From positions 434,001 through 498,000 of the forward strand of contig NZ_WLYS01000002.1 in NCBI RefSeq assembly GCF_011316935.1: a DNA stretch of 64,000 nt, in the 5' to 3' direction. The notes beneath the pieces are model-generated. The model saw only the letters and a list, made by a program, of their open reading frames with translations, was not told where the DNA came from and searched no databases. This document shows, piece after piece, positions 18,036 through 27,134 of the stretch; position 1 is the first letter of the stretch; each line of letters starts with the position of its first letter. The position numbers were made by a program, and so were the translations under genes. This DNA is from Sphingobacterium chungjuense (lineage in GTDB: Bacteria; Bacteroidota; Bacteroidia; Sphingobacteriales; Sphingobacteriaceae).

Positions 18036-18692
18036 CTAGCGGTTAATAGACATCGGTCGAGCCTGTTCGTACTCACGAATAATGGATTCTATCACAAAGT
18101 CTTCCTGAGGATCGTACGTACTTTTCAGATTATGACCCACCACGCGAGCCACACCCTGATAGACAAATGCCGTGACGCCGCCCTTCATTTCTTTGACTAA
18201 TTCATAACTGGTATTGCCCGTCTGCCTTTCGATCAATTTGATTAAGATCTTACCTTGGCTGATCGAAAGATTTTTGACTTCCGAATTGATTTTGTGTTTG
18301 ATCTCGTGCTCGCACTCTTTAACTAGTCTTTTATGCTCTTTTTTGCTTTGAGCTAACGCGAGATCGCGATCTAATTGCGCATAGCGCTTTTGCGCGTAAA
18401 TAGCATAGGGAAGTACACGCAAGACATTTCGTTTGAGACGCAAGTATTGCATGCGCTCTTCTTCATTTTTCCATGGCCTAAAGCCAAAGACCGCTACTTC
18501 CGGAATCAAAAAAGATGGTACGACTTCACCACTTTCCAAGCGCGCGGTCTGATAGCTCTCGACAACTTGTGGCTGGCCGGCGCCATAATGAGGCATGATC
18601 AATTGTTGAGCATACCCTATTACAGGACACAAAAAGAACACTACAACCGCACAAATCAAGACTCTCATACACGAATTAAATCGCAATTTCAT
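18036..18692 (-). CDS. DUF4294 exported protein
   Basis: A 218-residue protein of a Bacteroidota family without known function. The N-terminus MKLRFNSCMRVLICAVVVFF is a signal peptide, likely cleaved near GYAQ. The mature part includes ESGEVVPSFLIPEVAVFGFR, and a charged helical section (YAIYAQKRYAQLDRDLALAQ) before a conserved KLIERQTGNTSYELVKEMKG block. The ATG at 18692 is preferred to one 16 codons upstream because the signal peptide follows it directly; a start at 18668 (MRVL) is also possible. It lies between bshB1 (same strand, 121 bp away) and a divergent RelA/SpoT gene. Confidence 0.8.
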   Translation of the reverse strand: MKLRFNSCMRVLICAVVVFFLCPVIGYAQQLIMPHYGAGQPQVVESYQTARLESGEVVPSFLIPEVAVFGFRPWKNEEERMQYLRLKRNVLRVLPYAIYAQKRYAQLDRDLALAQSKKEHKRLVKECEHEIKHKINSEVKNLSISQGKILIKLIERQTGNTSYELVKEMKGGVTAFVYQGVARVVGHNLKSTYDPQEDFVIESIIREYEQARPMSINR

Positions 18693-18813
18693 TTTACAAA
18701 CACACGAATTTTCCTTAAATTTATGTTTAACAAAAATCATGCTACTTTACCATACCGCTTGAATACGTAAAGATAAAGTAAATTGAAAGAACTCACAACC
18801 TTTGGGATACGAT

Positions 18814-21027
18814 ATGGAAGAATATGTGATTGATATTGAGGCGGAAAACAAGGAGATAAGGAAACGATATCGAGCACTGTTGCGAGCATGTAAACCTACT
18901 TTGCAGCGTGGGGACAAGCAAGAAATCCGGCGAGCCTTTGACTTGTCGTTAGAGAGCCACAAAGATATGCGCCGAAAAAGCGGCGAACCTTATATATACC
19001 ATCCGATTGCGGTAGCACAAATCGCGGCAGAAGAAATTGGATTGGGCACGACTTCTATCGTGTGTGCGCTATTGCATGATGTGGTAGAAGACACCAGCAT
19101 GACCGTTGAAGAGATCGAGCAACAATTCGGAAAGAAGGTAGCCCGCATTATTGATGGGCTGACCAAAATTTCCGGCATTTTCGACACCAACAGCTCCATC
19201 CAAGCCGAGAACTTTCGGAAGATGTTGCTTACGCTTGCAGACGATGTGCGCGTCATCTTGATCAAACTTGCCGACCGATTGCACAATATGCGTACGATGG
19301 AGTTTATGGCACGCCACAAGCAGCTTAAAATTGCCTCAGAAACCAGCTATTTATACGCACCGCTTGCGCATCGTCTGGGTCTGTACGCTATCAAATCGGA
19401 GTTAGAAGATCTGTCTATGAAATACACAGATCCCGATACCTATAAATTTATTGCCAGAAAGCTGAATGAGAAAAAGGCTGAACGCGAAAAATTTATTGGC
19501 AGCTTCGTAGCGCCAATCAAAGAGATCTTGGCAGGAGAAGGTATCAAAGCAGATGTTTTCGGTCGGCCGAAATCCATCCATTCCATCTGGAACAAAATGC
19601 GCAAAAAATCCATTCCTTTCGAAGAGGTATACGACCTTTTTGCCATTCGGGTAATCATTGATACGGTTGATGAAAAGGAAAAGACAGAGTGTTGGAAAGT
19701 GTACTCGATTGTAACAGATCTGTATCGCCCAAATCCTGATCGCCTGCGCGACTGGATTTCTTCTCCTAAAGGAAATGGTTACGAATCCTTGCACACTACC
19801 TTGATGGGCCCGCGCGGACAATGGGTGGAGGTGCAAATCCGTACCAAACGCATGAATGAGATTGCCGAAAAAGGTTTCGCTGCACATTGGAAGTATAAAG
19901 AATCTAACTCAGACAGTGGTTTGGATCAATGGATCCAAAAAGTACGCGATGTACTTAGTACGGCAGAGCCAGATGCGATCGATTTCGTGGATGATTTTAA
20001 GATGAATCTCTTCTCGGACGAGATCTTCATCTTCACGCCCAAGGGTACATTGGTACAATTACCACATAATGCTACGGCATTGGATTTTGCTTTCGAGATT
20101 CATTCCGACATTGGCGCGACCTGTATCGGAGCAAAGGTAAACCACAAATTGGTTCCCCTATCTCATCCGCTACACAATGGCGATCAGGTAGAAATCATTA
20201 CTTCGGCCAAACAAAGTCCGAAGGAAGATTGGCTCAACTTTGTGGTTACGGCTAAAGCGCGTTCGAAAATCAAATCTTCGCTAAAAGAAGAGAAGAGACG
20301 CGTAGCAGAAGATGGCAAGGAAATTCTGGAAAGAAAACTCAAGTCTTTAAAAATCACGTACAACACAGACAATATCAATAAGATTGCCAATCACTTTAAG
20401 TTTGCCAGTTCGCAGGATTTGTTTTTTCAGGTTGCTAAAGGTGCGATCGACATCAAAAACTTAAGAGAATACGCGGCCTCCGAAAAATCGGAAGATGCTA
20501 ATAACAACCAATTTCAATCACATGTCACGGGTTTGGTCGATAAGATCAACAAAAAGGACATGGACACGATCTTGATTGGAGACGATTTGCAGAAGATCGA
20601 TTATACCCTTGCACCGTGTTGCAATCCTATTCCAGGCGACGATATTTTCGGATTCTTGACCGTGAATGACGGCATCAAAATCCACCGTACGAGCTGCCCC
20701 AATGCCTCTCGCCTGATGGCAAACTATGGGTATCGTATTTTGAAGGCGCAGTGGTCATCGTCGCAAGGCAATACCTCTTTCTTGACTGGCCTTCGTATCG
20801 TCGGAATTGATGACGTCGGACTCGTGAACAAAATTACGACGGTAATTTCCAGAAATTTCAATGTGAACATACGATCACTGTCTATATCCAGTAACGAAGG
20901 TATTTTTGAGGGCAACATCATGGTATTCGTGAATGATATCGAGCAGCTAGACAATCTGATTAGCAATGTGCTACGCATACCAGGCATCACAAGTGTATCT
21001 CGCTACGAATCCGAAAACAGGAGTTAA
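18814..21027 (+). CDS. RelA/SpoT bifunctional (p)ppGpp synthetase/hydrolase
   Basis: The stringent-response enzyme. The 737 residues contain an HD hydrolase domain (about 25-190) with an intact HDVVED, a synthetase domain (about 240-370, YDLFAIRVI and GNGYESLHTTL), a TGS domain (about 390-455, FTPKGTLVQLPHNATALDFA), a zinc-finger-like region with LAPCCNPIPGDDIFGF, and a C-terminal ACT domain. Both catalytic domains look functional, so it can make and degrade (p)ppGpp. The ATG at 18814 is used; an in-frame TTG lies 12 bp earlier. It is divergent from the DUF4294 gene and followed by a Fur-family gene. Confidence 0.96.
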   Translation: MEEYVIDIEAENKEIRKRYRALLRACKPTLQRGDKQEIRRAFDLSLESHKDMRRKSGEPYIYHPIAVAQIAAEEIGLGTTSIVCALLHDVVEDTSMTVEEIEQQFGKKVARIIDGLTKISGIFDTNSSIQAENFRKMLLTLADDVRVILIKLADRLHNMRTMEFMARHKQLKIASETSYLYAPLAHRLGLYAIKSELEDLSMKYTDPDTYKFIARKLNEKKAEREKFIGSFVAPIKEILAGEGIKADVFGRPKSIHSIWNKMRKKSIPFEEVYDLFAIRVIIDTVDEKEKTECWKVYSIVTDLYRPNPDRLRDWISSPKGNGYESLHTTLMGPRGQWVEVQIRTKRMNEIAEKGFAAHWKYKESNSDSGLDQWIQKVRDVLSTAEPDAIDFVDDFKMNLFSDEIFIFTPKGTLVQLPHNATALDFAFEIHSDIGATCIGAKVNHKLVPLSHPLHNGDQVEIITSAKQSPKEDWLNFVVTAKARSKIKSSLKEEKRRVAEDGKEILERKLKSLKITYNTDNINKIANHFKFASSQDLFFQVAKGAIDIKNLREYAASEKSEDANNNQFQSHVTGLVDKINKKDMDTILIGDDLQKIDYTLAPCCNPIPGDDIFGFLTVNDGIKIHRTSCPNASRLMANYGYRILKAQWSSSQGNTSFLTGLRIVGIDDVGLVNKITTVISRNFNVNIRSLSISSNEGIFEGNIMVFVNDIEQLDNLISNVLRIPGITSVSRYESENRS

Positions 21028-21094
21028 AAAAATCCATCTTATATACTGATTTTAATAGGACATTAAGTTGATATGATATTCCAGCAAAATTTGG

Positions 21095-21102
21095 TAAATT
21101 TG
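21095..21102 (+). promoter_or_regulatory. -7 element of the Fur-family gene
   Basis: TAAATTTG matches the -7 consensus, 22 bp before the ATG. A TTG at 21068-21070 is 24 bp upstream, slightly further than ideal. Confidence 0.45.
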
Positions 21103-21124
21103 TACAGAAGAATACAAGGAATGT

Positions 21125-21616
21125 ATGAAGCAAGGTGAAAGTTACGAAACAGTAAAAAAGATATTTGAAGCATATCTGGAAAACAAGAATCTGAGAAAGA
21201 CTCCAGAAAGGTATGCTATCTTGGAAGAGATCTATTCACGGACAGATCACTTCGATGTGGAATCATTGTATATCCACATGAAAAACAAGAAATATCGCGT
21301 AAGTAGAGCAACAGTGTACAATACATTGGAGCTGTTGGTATCGTGTGATTTGGTGACCAAGCATCAGTTTGGCCGCAATATGGCACAGTTCGAGAAATCG
21401 TATGGCTATAAGCAACATGATCATGTGATTTGTATTGAATGCAATAAGGTAGTGGAGTTTTGCGACCCACGTATTCATCAAATTCAAAGCATGATGGGCG
21501 AACTATTGAAATTCGAAATCAAACATCACTCCTTAAATTTGTATGGAGTCTGTGAGGAATGTAGAGAGAAAGAAGCTGCCAAGACTCCAACGGAGACAGT
21601 AGCATCCGAAGTTTAG
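21125..21616 (+). CDS. Fur-family metal-dependent repressor
   Basis: A 163-residue ferric-uptake-regulator-type protein. The winged helix includes [20 protein letters not shown] and [15 protein letters not shown] (recognition helix). The dimerisation domain carries [19 protein letters not shown] with metal-site His and a CxxC, and a second CxxC (GVCEECRE) near the C-terminus, together a structural zinc site. Fur, PerR and Zur cannot be separated from sequence alone. In a window with two TonB/siderophore loci an iron regulator is plausible, but no Fur box was recognised near them. A terminator separates it from purA. Confidence 0.9.
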   Translation: MKQGESYETVKKIFEAYLENKNLRKTPERYAILEEIYSRTDHFDVESLYIHMKNKKYRVSRATVYNTLELLVSCDLVTKHQFGRNMAQFEKSYGYKQHDHVICIECNKVVEFCDPRIHQIQSMMGELLKFEIKHHSLNLYGVCEECREKEAAKTPTETVASEV

Positions 21617-21673
21617 TGATATGTCTGCTTTTTTGACATAAGTTTCACTTTTCTAGATAACAATAGTACTTTT

Positions 21674-21714
21674 GTTCGGGATAATTGAACACTTCATTTA
21701 TCCCGAACTTTTTT
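21674..21714 (+). terminator. Rho-independent terminator after the Fur-family gene
   Basis: GTTCGGGATAA (21674-21684) pairs perfectly with TTATCCCGAAC (21698-21708), followed by six T residues. Confidence 0.88.
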
Positions 21715-21769
21715 ATGTAGTACGCATTGCAAAGTATACAATTTATTTAATCATATATCTCAATTCAAT

Positions 21770-23041
21770 ATGCAAGTTGATGTCCTTTTGGGCTTACAAT
21801 GGGGAGACGAAGGTAAAGGAAAAATCGTCGATGTTTTTTGCCCAAAATACGATCTGATTGCCCGTTTTCAGGGCGGACCGAATGCTGGCCATACGCTAGA
21901 GTTTGATAACAAAAAATTTGTTCTAAACACCATTCCTTCCGGAATCTTTAACGAAGACACCTTGAACCTAATTGGTAACGGTGTGGTTATCGATCCGATC
22001 ATCCTAAAAAGAGAACTAGATAACTTGAAGCAAGCGGGATTTGATCCAGTTGCCAAAGGGAAATTGGTGATTGCACGCAAAGCACACTTGATCTTACCTA
22101 CCCATCAACTATTGGATGCAGCGTCTGAAAGTAATATGGGTACGAGTAAAATTGGCTCTACCTTGAAAGGTATCGGGCCCACTTACATGGACAAAACTGG
22201 TCGTAATGGTCTACGTGTAGGGGATACAACCTTGCCAGACTTCTTGGATCGCTATGAGAAATTGAAACAAAAACACCTTTCTATCTTAGCGCATTATGGC
22301 GATTTACCTGATTTTGCAGATCGTGAAAAAGCTTTCTTAGAAGCGGTAGAGTTCTTGAAAAGCATTCCACATGTTGATTCCGAGCATTTGGTGAATCAAT
22401 ACTTGAAAGACGGCAAACGTGTATTGGCCGAAGGTGCTCAAGGAACATTATTGGATGTTGATTTTGGATCATATCCATTTGTGACTTCTTCTAACACAAC
22501 TACAGCTGGCGCTTGTACTGGTTTGGGTATTGCTCCAAATCGTATCGGCCAAGTATATGGTATCTTCAAAGCGTACGCAACACGTGTAGGTGGCGGACCA
22601 TTCCCAACAGAATTGCACGACGAAACTGGTGAAGAGTTGCGCAAACTAGGCCATGAATTTGGTGCAACTACTGGGCGTGCGAGACGCACAGGGTGGATTG
22701 ATATTCCAGCTCTAAAATATGCCATCATGATCAATGGTGTGACTGAATTAATCATGATGAAGGCAGATGTATTGGATACGTTTGATAAGATTTATGCTTG
22801 TACGCACTATAAACATAATGGTGAGGTGATCGACTATATGCCGTATGAGATCATCACGAACGAAGCAGAACCTATATACGAAGAGATCCAAGGTTGGAAT
22901 CAGGATTTAACTGGTATTCGTAAACCAGAAGATATCCCTGCAGCGCTTAATAATTACATTGCTTATTTAGAGAAAGCGTTGGAAGTGCCGATCAAATACC
23001 TTTCGGTAGGTCCAGATCGTGTACAAACTATCGTACTTTAA
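21770..23041 (+). CDS. purA: Adenylosuccinate synthetase
   Basis: Joins IMP and aspartate with GTP to make adenylosuccinate for AMP synthesis. The 423 residues start MQVDVLLGLQWGDEGKGK with the GDEGKGK phosphate loop. GPNAGHT near residue 38 and the Thr/Arg-rich TTGRARRTGWID near 300 are intact. Length is typical. It is the first gene of a purA-pabB pair separated by only 11 bp. Together with guaB earlier, both purine branches from IMP are in this window, on separate promoters. Confidence 0.97.
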   Translation: MQVDVLLGLQWGDEGKGKIVDVFCPKYDLIARFQGGPNAGHTLEFDNKKFVLNTIPSGIFNEDTLNLIGNGVVIDPIILKRELDNLKQAGFDPVAKGKLVIARKAHLILPTHQLLDAASESNMGTSKIGSTLKGIGPTYMDKTGRNGLRVGDTTLPDFLDRYEKLKQKHLSILAHYGDLPDFADREKAFLEAVEFLKSIPHVDSEHLVNQYLKDGKRVLAEGAQGTLLDVDFGSYPFVTSSNTTTAGACTGLGIAPNRIGQVYGIFKAYATRVGGGPFPTELHDETGEELRKLGHEFGATTGRARRTGWIDIPALKYAIMINGVTELIMMKADVLDTFDKIYACTHYKHNGEVIDYMPYEIITNEAEPIYEEIQGWNQDLTGIRKPEDIPAALNNYIAYLEKALEVPIKYLSVGPDRVQTIVL

Positions 23042-23052
23042 GCTATTAGGTA

Positions 23053-24345
23053 ATGCCTACGGCAACGTTTTCGATAGAAGATGTAGATTTTCTGGCTAAA
23101 GCATTGCTTTGGGCAGATTCTTTTGACAGCGCTTGTCTGCTGCACTCCAATGAGTTTGCCGATCCTTACGCCAATGTACAAAGTATCTTGGCGGTAGGTG
23201 TCAAGCAAGAAATTGTTGCCGACGGCACGAATACATTTGAAAAAATAGAAGCTTTTAAAGCCAAACATCGCGACGAGTGGATGTTTGGCTTTTTTGGTTA
23301 CGACCTCAAAAACGAGCTCGAAGATCTCCATACTACCATGCCAGATGAATTGGCATTTCCAGACGCGTACTTTTTTACTCCTAAAATACTACTCCATTTT
23401 CAGGACGGAAAAGTAACGATCGATGCGCCTGTGGCGATGGAAGCGCAATCTATCTATGAATCTATTTGCGGCACTGTCCTTTCGTTCGACGGATCTACAC
23501 TGAGTCGCTCTTTCCAAAAGCGGATGAGCAAAACAGCCTATATGGAATCATTTCAGCAACTAAAACAGCACATCCAACGCGGTGATATTTACGAAGTAAA
23601 TCTTTGTCAGGAGTTTTATCAGAAAAATTGTCTCATTCATCCACCTAGTGCTTATTGGAAGCTCAACAATACATCTCCTACCCCTTTTTCCACATTTTTT
23701 AAGTATCAGGATCACTATATCTTATCTGCATCACCGGAGCGCTTTATCGCAAAGAGAGGTACGACACTGCTATCTCAGCCTATCAAAGGCACAGCAAAGC
23801 GTGGCAACACGGAGCAGGAAGATCTGGAAATCAGTCAAAGATTACAATCTGACCCGAAGGAGATCGCCGAAAATGTGATGATTGTGGATCTCGTGCGTAA
23901 CGACTTAACTCGGAGTGCAAAAGCAGGAAGTGTGGCAGCCGAACGCCAGCCGCAAGTACATACTTTTCGCCAAGTACATCAATTAGTATCTACCATTACC
24001 TGTGAAATCGATCCCAATGTAACAGATTTAGAAGCTATTAAGCGCGTTTTCCCAGCAGGATCCATGACGGGCGCACCCAAAGTCAGCGCCATGGCCTTAT
24101 GTGATCGTTACGAAAAGTCCAGCCGTGGTGTCTATGCTGGCGCAGTTGGTTACTTCGCGCCCGATGGCAACTTTGACTTCAATGTCGTTATCCGAACATT
24201 GCTATACAATCGCACCAAGCAATACTTATCTTTTCATACTGGCGGCGCAATTACCATCGATGCCGAGGCCGAAAAAGAGTATGCAGAATGCTTACTAAAA
24301 GCAAATGGCATCTTAATAGCGCTAGATACCCAACTAGAAGACTAA
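23053..24345 (+). CDS. pabB: Aminodeoxychorismate synthase component I (PabB)
   Basis: A chorismate-binding enzyme that makes 4-amino-4-deoxychorismate for folate. The 430 residues have an N-terminal domain (about 1-150) and the chorismate-utilising core with RGDIYEVNLCQEF, SASPERFI, and PIKGTAKRG. The PIKGT motif with its Lys is a PabB mark, as opposed to PIAGT in TrpE. ENVMIVDLVRNDL and FPAGSMTGAPKVSAM are conserved. No glutamine amidotransferase partner is adjacent. It follows purA closely. The alternative is another chorismate enzyme, but the PIKGT motif argues for PabB. Confidence 0.92.
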   Translation: MPTATFSIEDVDFLAKALLWADSFDSACLLHSNEFADPYANVQSILAVGVKQEIVADGTNTFEKIEAFKAKHRDEWMFGFFGYDLKNELEDLHTTMPDELAFPDAYFFTPKILLHFQDGKVTIDAPVAMEAQSIYESICGTVLSFDGSTLSRSFQKRMSKTAYMESFQQLKQHIQRGDIYEVNLCQEFYQKNCLIHPPSAYWKLNNTSPTPFSTFFKYQDHYILSASPERFIAKRGTTLLSQPIKGTAKRGNTEQEDLEISQRLQSDPKEIAENVMIVDLVRNDLTRSAKAGSVAAERQPQVHTFRQVHQLVSTITCEIDPNVTDLEAIKRVFPAGSMTGAPKVSAMALCDRYEKSSRGVYAGAVGYFAPDGNFDFNVVIRTLLYNRTKQYLSFHTGGAITIDAEAEKEYAECLLKANGILIALDTQLED

Positions 24346-24652
24346 ACCATACATCCACTAACTATCACCTATAATCGTTCAGTTTAAAGCATTCGAAACA
24401 GCGCTATCTTTCGATGAGTCAAGCATCTGGAGAATGTTAAGAATACGTTATTTATTCGGAATGATGCTACTACTGCTAATTAATGTCAGAATAAAGAGCT
24501 ACATTTACGATATAAAAAATGTGTGCATCGCCTAATTTATGGCCGTGCTAATAAATACTGTCTATCACTTCGTAGCTTATTCAAATATCCTCCTACCAGA
24601 CTCTCGATCATGCATGGTCATAATCATTGCCGCGAAATTTGTAAAATATCAC
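24346..24652. other. Gene-free stretch before the desaturase
   Basis: About 307 bp between pabB and the desaturase. An in-frame extension of the desaturase runs back to 24539 but its sequence looks non-coding. GAAATTTG (near 24634-24641) is a one-mismatch -7 element just before the desaturase ATG. No hairpin terminator for purA-pabB was recognised. Confidence 0.4.
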
Positions 24653-25714
24653 ATGAAAAAATCAACAAAATTTAACAATAAAAACACCTCGTTCTCGAAG
24701 ATCTTAAAAAGTAGAGTTAACGAATATTTTAACGATTCTGCTAAAAGAACAACGGGCGGCTCTAAAATGTACCAAAAAACTATTGTACTTATCGGTTCGG
24801 CCGTGATTTTGTACAGTGTATTGGTCTTTGCAACGCCTTTTTGGCTGATATCTATTCTTTTGTGTATTTTATTGGGGATCAATTTTGCAGCCATCGGATT
24901 CAATATCATGCATGATGCAGGGCACAATAGTTTATCTAGTAATAAAAATGTAAATACATTGCTTTCTTATTCCTTGAATGCATTAGGTGGAAATATTTAC
25001 CTGTGGAAGCTAAAGCACAATATAGCACATCATACCTATACTAATATCGAAGGGGAAGATCACGACATTGAGATCAAGTTCTTACGTATTCACGATTCTC
25101 AAGAGCCTAAAAGTCATCACCGGTATCAGCACTTCTACTTTCCGGTACTGTATGCTGTATCGTATTTAGCGTGGATCTTTTTTCAGGATTACGAAAAATA
25201 CTTTAGACGTCGATTAGGCAAGCATTCGGCCTTGTTTAATATGCCGAATAGAGAAAAATGGATTTTTTGGATTAGTAAAGTATTGCACTTTCAACTATTC
25301 ATCACCATTCCGTTCTTGGTGGTGGGCTGGTTGCCGGCTTTAATAGGACTTCTGGTAGCTGGATTTGCTTGTGGTATTTGTCTAGCGACTGTTTTTCAAT
25401 TGGCTCATGTCGTTTCAGAAACTGAATTTACAGCGAGTGAACCTGGTCTAGTGGAGGACGAATGGACAGTCCATCAATTAAGTACTACAGCGAACTTTGC
25501 TACGCACAATAAGGTCTTAACTTGGTTGCTTGGCGGTCTAAACTTTCAGGTAGAACATCATTTGTTCCCCAAAATAAGTCATATCCATTACCCAGAAATC
25601 AACAAGATTGTGAAGAATGTCTGCGAAGAATTTCGGGTGAACTATATCGAATTTGCTTCTTTTGGACAGGCGTGGAAGTCACACACGAGTGTAATTAAAA
25701 GTATGTCTAGATAA
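24653..25714 (+). CDS. Membrane fatty acid desaturase
   Basis: An integral-membrane di-iron desaturase that introduces double bonds into acyl lipids or acyl-CoA. The 353 residues have three His boxes: HDAGHNS near residue 88, HNIAHHTYTN near 125, and QVEHHLFP near 302, with hydrophobic helix pairs between them (for example VLIGSAVILYSVLVFATPFW). These ligands place it in the FA_desaturase family, close to the linoleoyl-CoA/acyl-lipid type. Regiospecificity cannot be read. The ATG at 24653 was preferred to an upstream one because the extra 38 residues are not family-like. Membrane fluidity is the likely role; a cold-shock gene is the next neighbour. Confidence 0.9.
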   Translation: MKKSTKFNNKNTSFSKILKSRVNEYFNDSAKRTTGGSKMYQKTIVLIGSAVILYSVLVFATPFWLISILLCILLGINFAAIGFNIMHDAGHNSLSSNKNVNTLLSYSLNALGGNIYLWKLKHNIAHHTYTNIEGEDHDIEIKFLRIHDSQEPKSHHRYQHFYFPVLYAVSYLAWIFFQDYEKYFRRRLGKHSALFNMPNREKWIFWISKVLHFQLFITIPFLVVGWLPALIGLLVAGFACGICLATVFQLAHVVSETEFTASEPGLVEDEWTVHQLSTTANFATHNKVLTWLLGGLNFQVEHHLFPKISHIHYPEINKIVKNVCEEFRVNYIEFASFGQAWKSHTSVIKSMSR

Positions 25715-25796
25715 ATCGTTGCCTAAGCCACTTTGATTCTTGCCACTTAGCCAAGGAGATCAAAGATAGATAAGTAACATTTCATGAAAACATAAA

Positions 25797-25832
25797 GGTG
25801 CAGCGATATAAAACATCGTTGCGCCATTTTTT
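25797..25832 (+). terminator. Terminator of the desaturase gene
   Basis: GGTGCAGCGAT (25797-25807) pairs with ATCGTTGCGCC (25815-25825), with two G-U wobbles, followed by a run of T residues. Confidence 0.8.
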
Positions 25833-25875
25833 ATCCTAATTTCTTTTGCAACCGCTGGGTTAGAAATTATCAGGT

Positions 25876-25909
25876 ACAAAAAAAACCGCCTTGCATAGCA
25901 AGGCGGTTT
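25876..25909 (-). terminator. Terminator of the cold-shock gene
   Basis: AAACCGCCTTGC (25883-25894) pairs with GCAAGGCGGTTT (25898-25909). On the minus strand a T tract follows. It lies 23 bp past the cold-shock stop. Confidence 0.88.
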
Positions 25910-25932
25910 CTACAATATATGCAAAAATTAAC

Positions 25933-26124
25933 TTATATCAACTTAACATTTACTGCGTTTGGTCCTTTACGACCTTGTTCAACTTCAAAAGACACGTGAT
26001 CGTGCTCACGGATATCTTGAGTCAATCCTGAAACATGAACGAAAACTTCTTGACCACCGTCATTTGGAGTTATAAATCCGAAACCCTTGGTCTCGTTGAA
26101 AAATTTTACTATGCCTTCTTGCAT
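25933..26124 (-). CDS. Cold-shock domain protein (CspA family)
   Basis: A small single-stranded nucleic-acid-binding protein thought to act as an RNA chaperone. The 63 residues start MQEGIVKFFNETKGFGFI, contain RNP1 KGFGFI and RNP2-like VFVHVSGL, and end VKLI. The ATG at 26122-26124 was chosen over a codon 15 positions upstream because the CspA fold begins there. A leader of up to 385 bp of AT-rich DNA lies upstream, and could hold a long 5' UTR, which many cold-shock genes have; I see no specific element. Convergent with the desaturase. Confidence 0.95.
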   Translation of the reverse strand: MQEGIVKFFNETKGFGFITPNDGGQEVFVHVSGLTQDIREHDHVSFEVEQGRKGPNAVNVKLI

Positions 26125-26550
26125 TGCTTTTTTGGTATAAAATATTATTAATGTTGTAAATGTACACAAAATTTATTGGGTATAGGTATAAAACATCCAA
26201 GCAATTATCAGGAAAATAAAACACGTGAACAGGATGTTATGTTAATATCTTGCTGAAACTTGTTTATTCCGTCATATACATCGTAATTCACCTAAAATAG
26301 TAATATGCCCATGGATTACTTTTTTGCAATATAAATGCTACAAATTATTGTCTTTGCCGATTTTACACGAATACTTGACTTCATTAGCAACACATTTTTA
26401 CATAGTTATCTTATTACGCAACCGCTGCATTTTTAATACAACGACTTCGGAATAAGTACGTGGTTTGGGCTATTTCAAAAACAATCTTATAATTTATAAG
26501 CTTATAAAGTGAGCAATCAATATTGCAATGAACAAAAACAGGCAACAATT
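26125..26550. other. AT-rich divergent intergenic region
   Basis: About 426 bp between the divergent cold-shock and small charged-protein genes. It must hold both promoters, but no consensus -33/-7 pair was recognised. A perfect 16-bp palindrome, TTTATAAGCTTATAAA, lies at 26493-26508. Confidence 0.4.
26493..26508. promoter_or_regulatory. 16-bp palindrome upstream of the small charged protein
   Basis: TTTATAAGCTTATAAA is a perfect dyad, 42 bp upstream of the ATG at 26551. It could be an operator, or just an AT-rich chance palindrome. Confidence 0.3.
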
Positions 26551-26754
26551 ATGGCAACGAAAGTAGAAACAAAAAATACCGGCTTGAAAAAGGAAAAGAA
26601 GGATGAGACCTATCAAGAATTAACCTCTGTCGTGAAGAAGAACAGAGAAAACAAGCAAGGCAAGGATGCAGAAGCTGGAGTAGATGCTAATGAAGAGCAA
26701 ATTAATGATATGCCTAATGATCCAGAAGCTCGAATTCCTCAAAAGAAAGAGTAG
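26551..26754 (+). CDS. Small highly charged hypothetical protein
   Basis: A 67-residue hydrophilic protein, Lys/Glu/Asn-rich, with no signal peptide or membrane segment. It begins MATKVETKNTGLKKEKKDET, and ends PEARIPQKKE. I do not recognise a family. The composition is of an intrinsically disordered protein, as in some stress-related or nucleic-acid-associated small proteins, but that is only composition. The ATG at 26551 is preferred; a GTG at 26509 would add 14 residues. Its 3' end is 10 bp from the end of the opposing receiver gene. Confidence 0.6.
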   Translation: MATKVETKNTGLKKEKKDETYQELTSVVKKNRENKQGKDAEAGVDANEEQINDMPNDPEARIPQKKE

Positions 26755-26764
26755 TTTGTACGAC

Positions 26765-27133
26765 TTACATCACTTGTTTATCACTATATCTTTTCACAAT
26801 CTCAATGAGATCTTGCATTTCAAATGGTTTGGCGAGGTAGCCGTCCGCACCCGCATTATCGGCGATTTCTGCAATATCTTTATTCGCAGACATTAATATA
26901 ATAGGTACATGTCGGGTATGAGGTCGATCCTTCAATGCTTTACAAATTACACGACCATCTGCTCCAGACATCCAAATATCTAACAAGATCAGATCTGGCA
27001 AATCGTCCGAAGTCAAACTCAAAACCTGATCAGGCTCAATTAATTTCTGCACATCATACCCCTCTGCTTCTAGTATGATGCCGACTACATCTAGAATTCC
27101 CTCATTATCATCAACAACTAGTATTCTTTTCAT
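26765..27133 (-). CDS. Single-domain response regulator
   Basis: A 122-residue stand-alone receiver (CheY-like) domain. It begins MKRILVVDDNEGILDVVG with the acidic DD pair. The phosphoacceptor Asp is in LILLDIWMSG near residue 52, the Thr/Ser switch is LMSANK (Ser in place of Thr), and the invariant Lys is in YLAKPFEM. There is no output domain, so it acts by protein contact or as a phosphate relay. It begins 1 bp after the CheB-CheR-kinase stop on the same strand, so it is almost surely the kinase's partner. Confidence 0.93.
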   Translation of the reverse strand: MKRILVVDDNEGILDVVGIILEAEGYDVQKLIEPDQVLSLTSDDLPDLILLDIWMSGADGRVICKALKDRPHTRHVPIILMSANKDIAEIADNAGADGYLAKPFEMQDLIEIVKRYSDKQVM

Positions 27134-27134
27134 A

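Noticed and set aside
21667-21674. TACTTTTG, a -7-like element between the Fur-family gene and purA
   Set aside because: Transcription would start inside the terminator hairpin, and no -33 is at the proper distance; it is probably chance.
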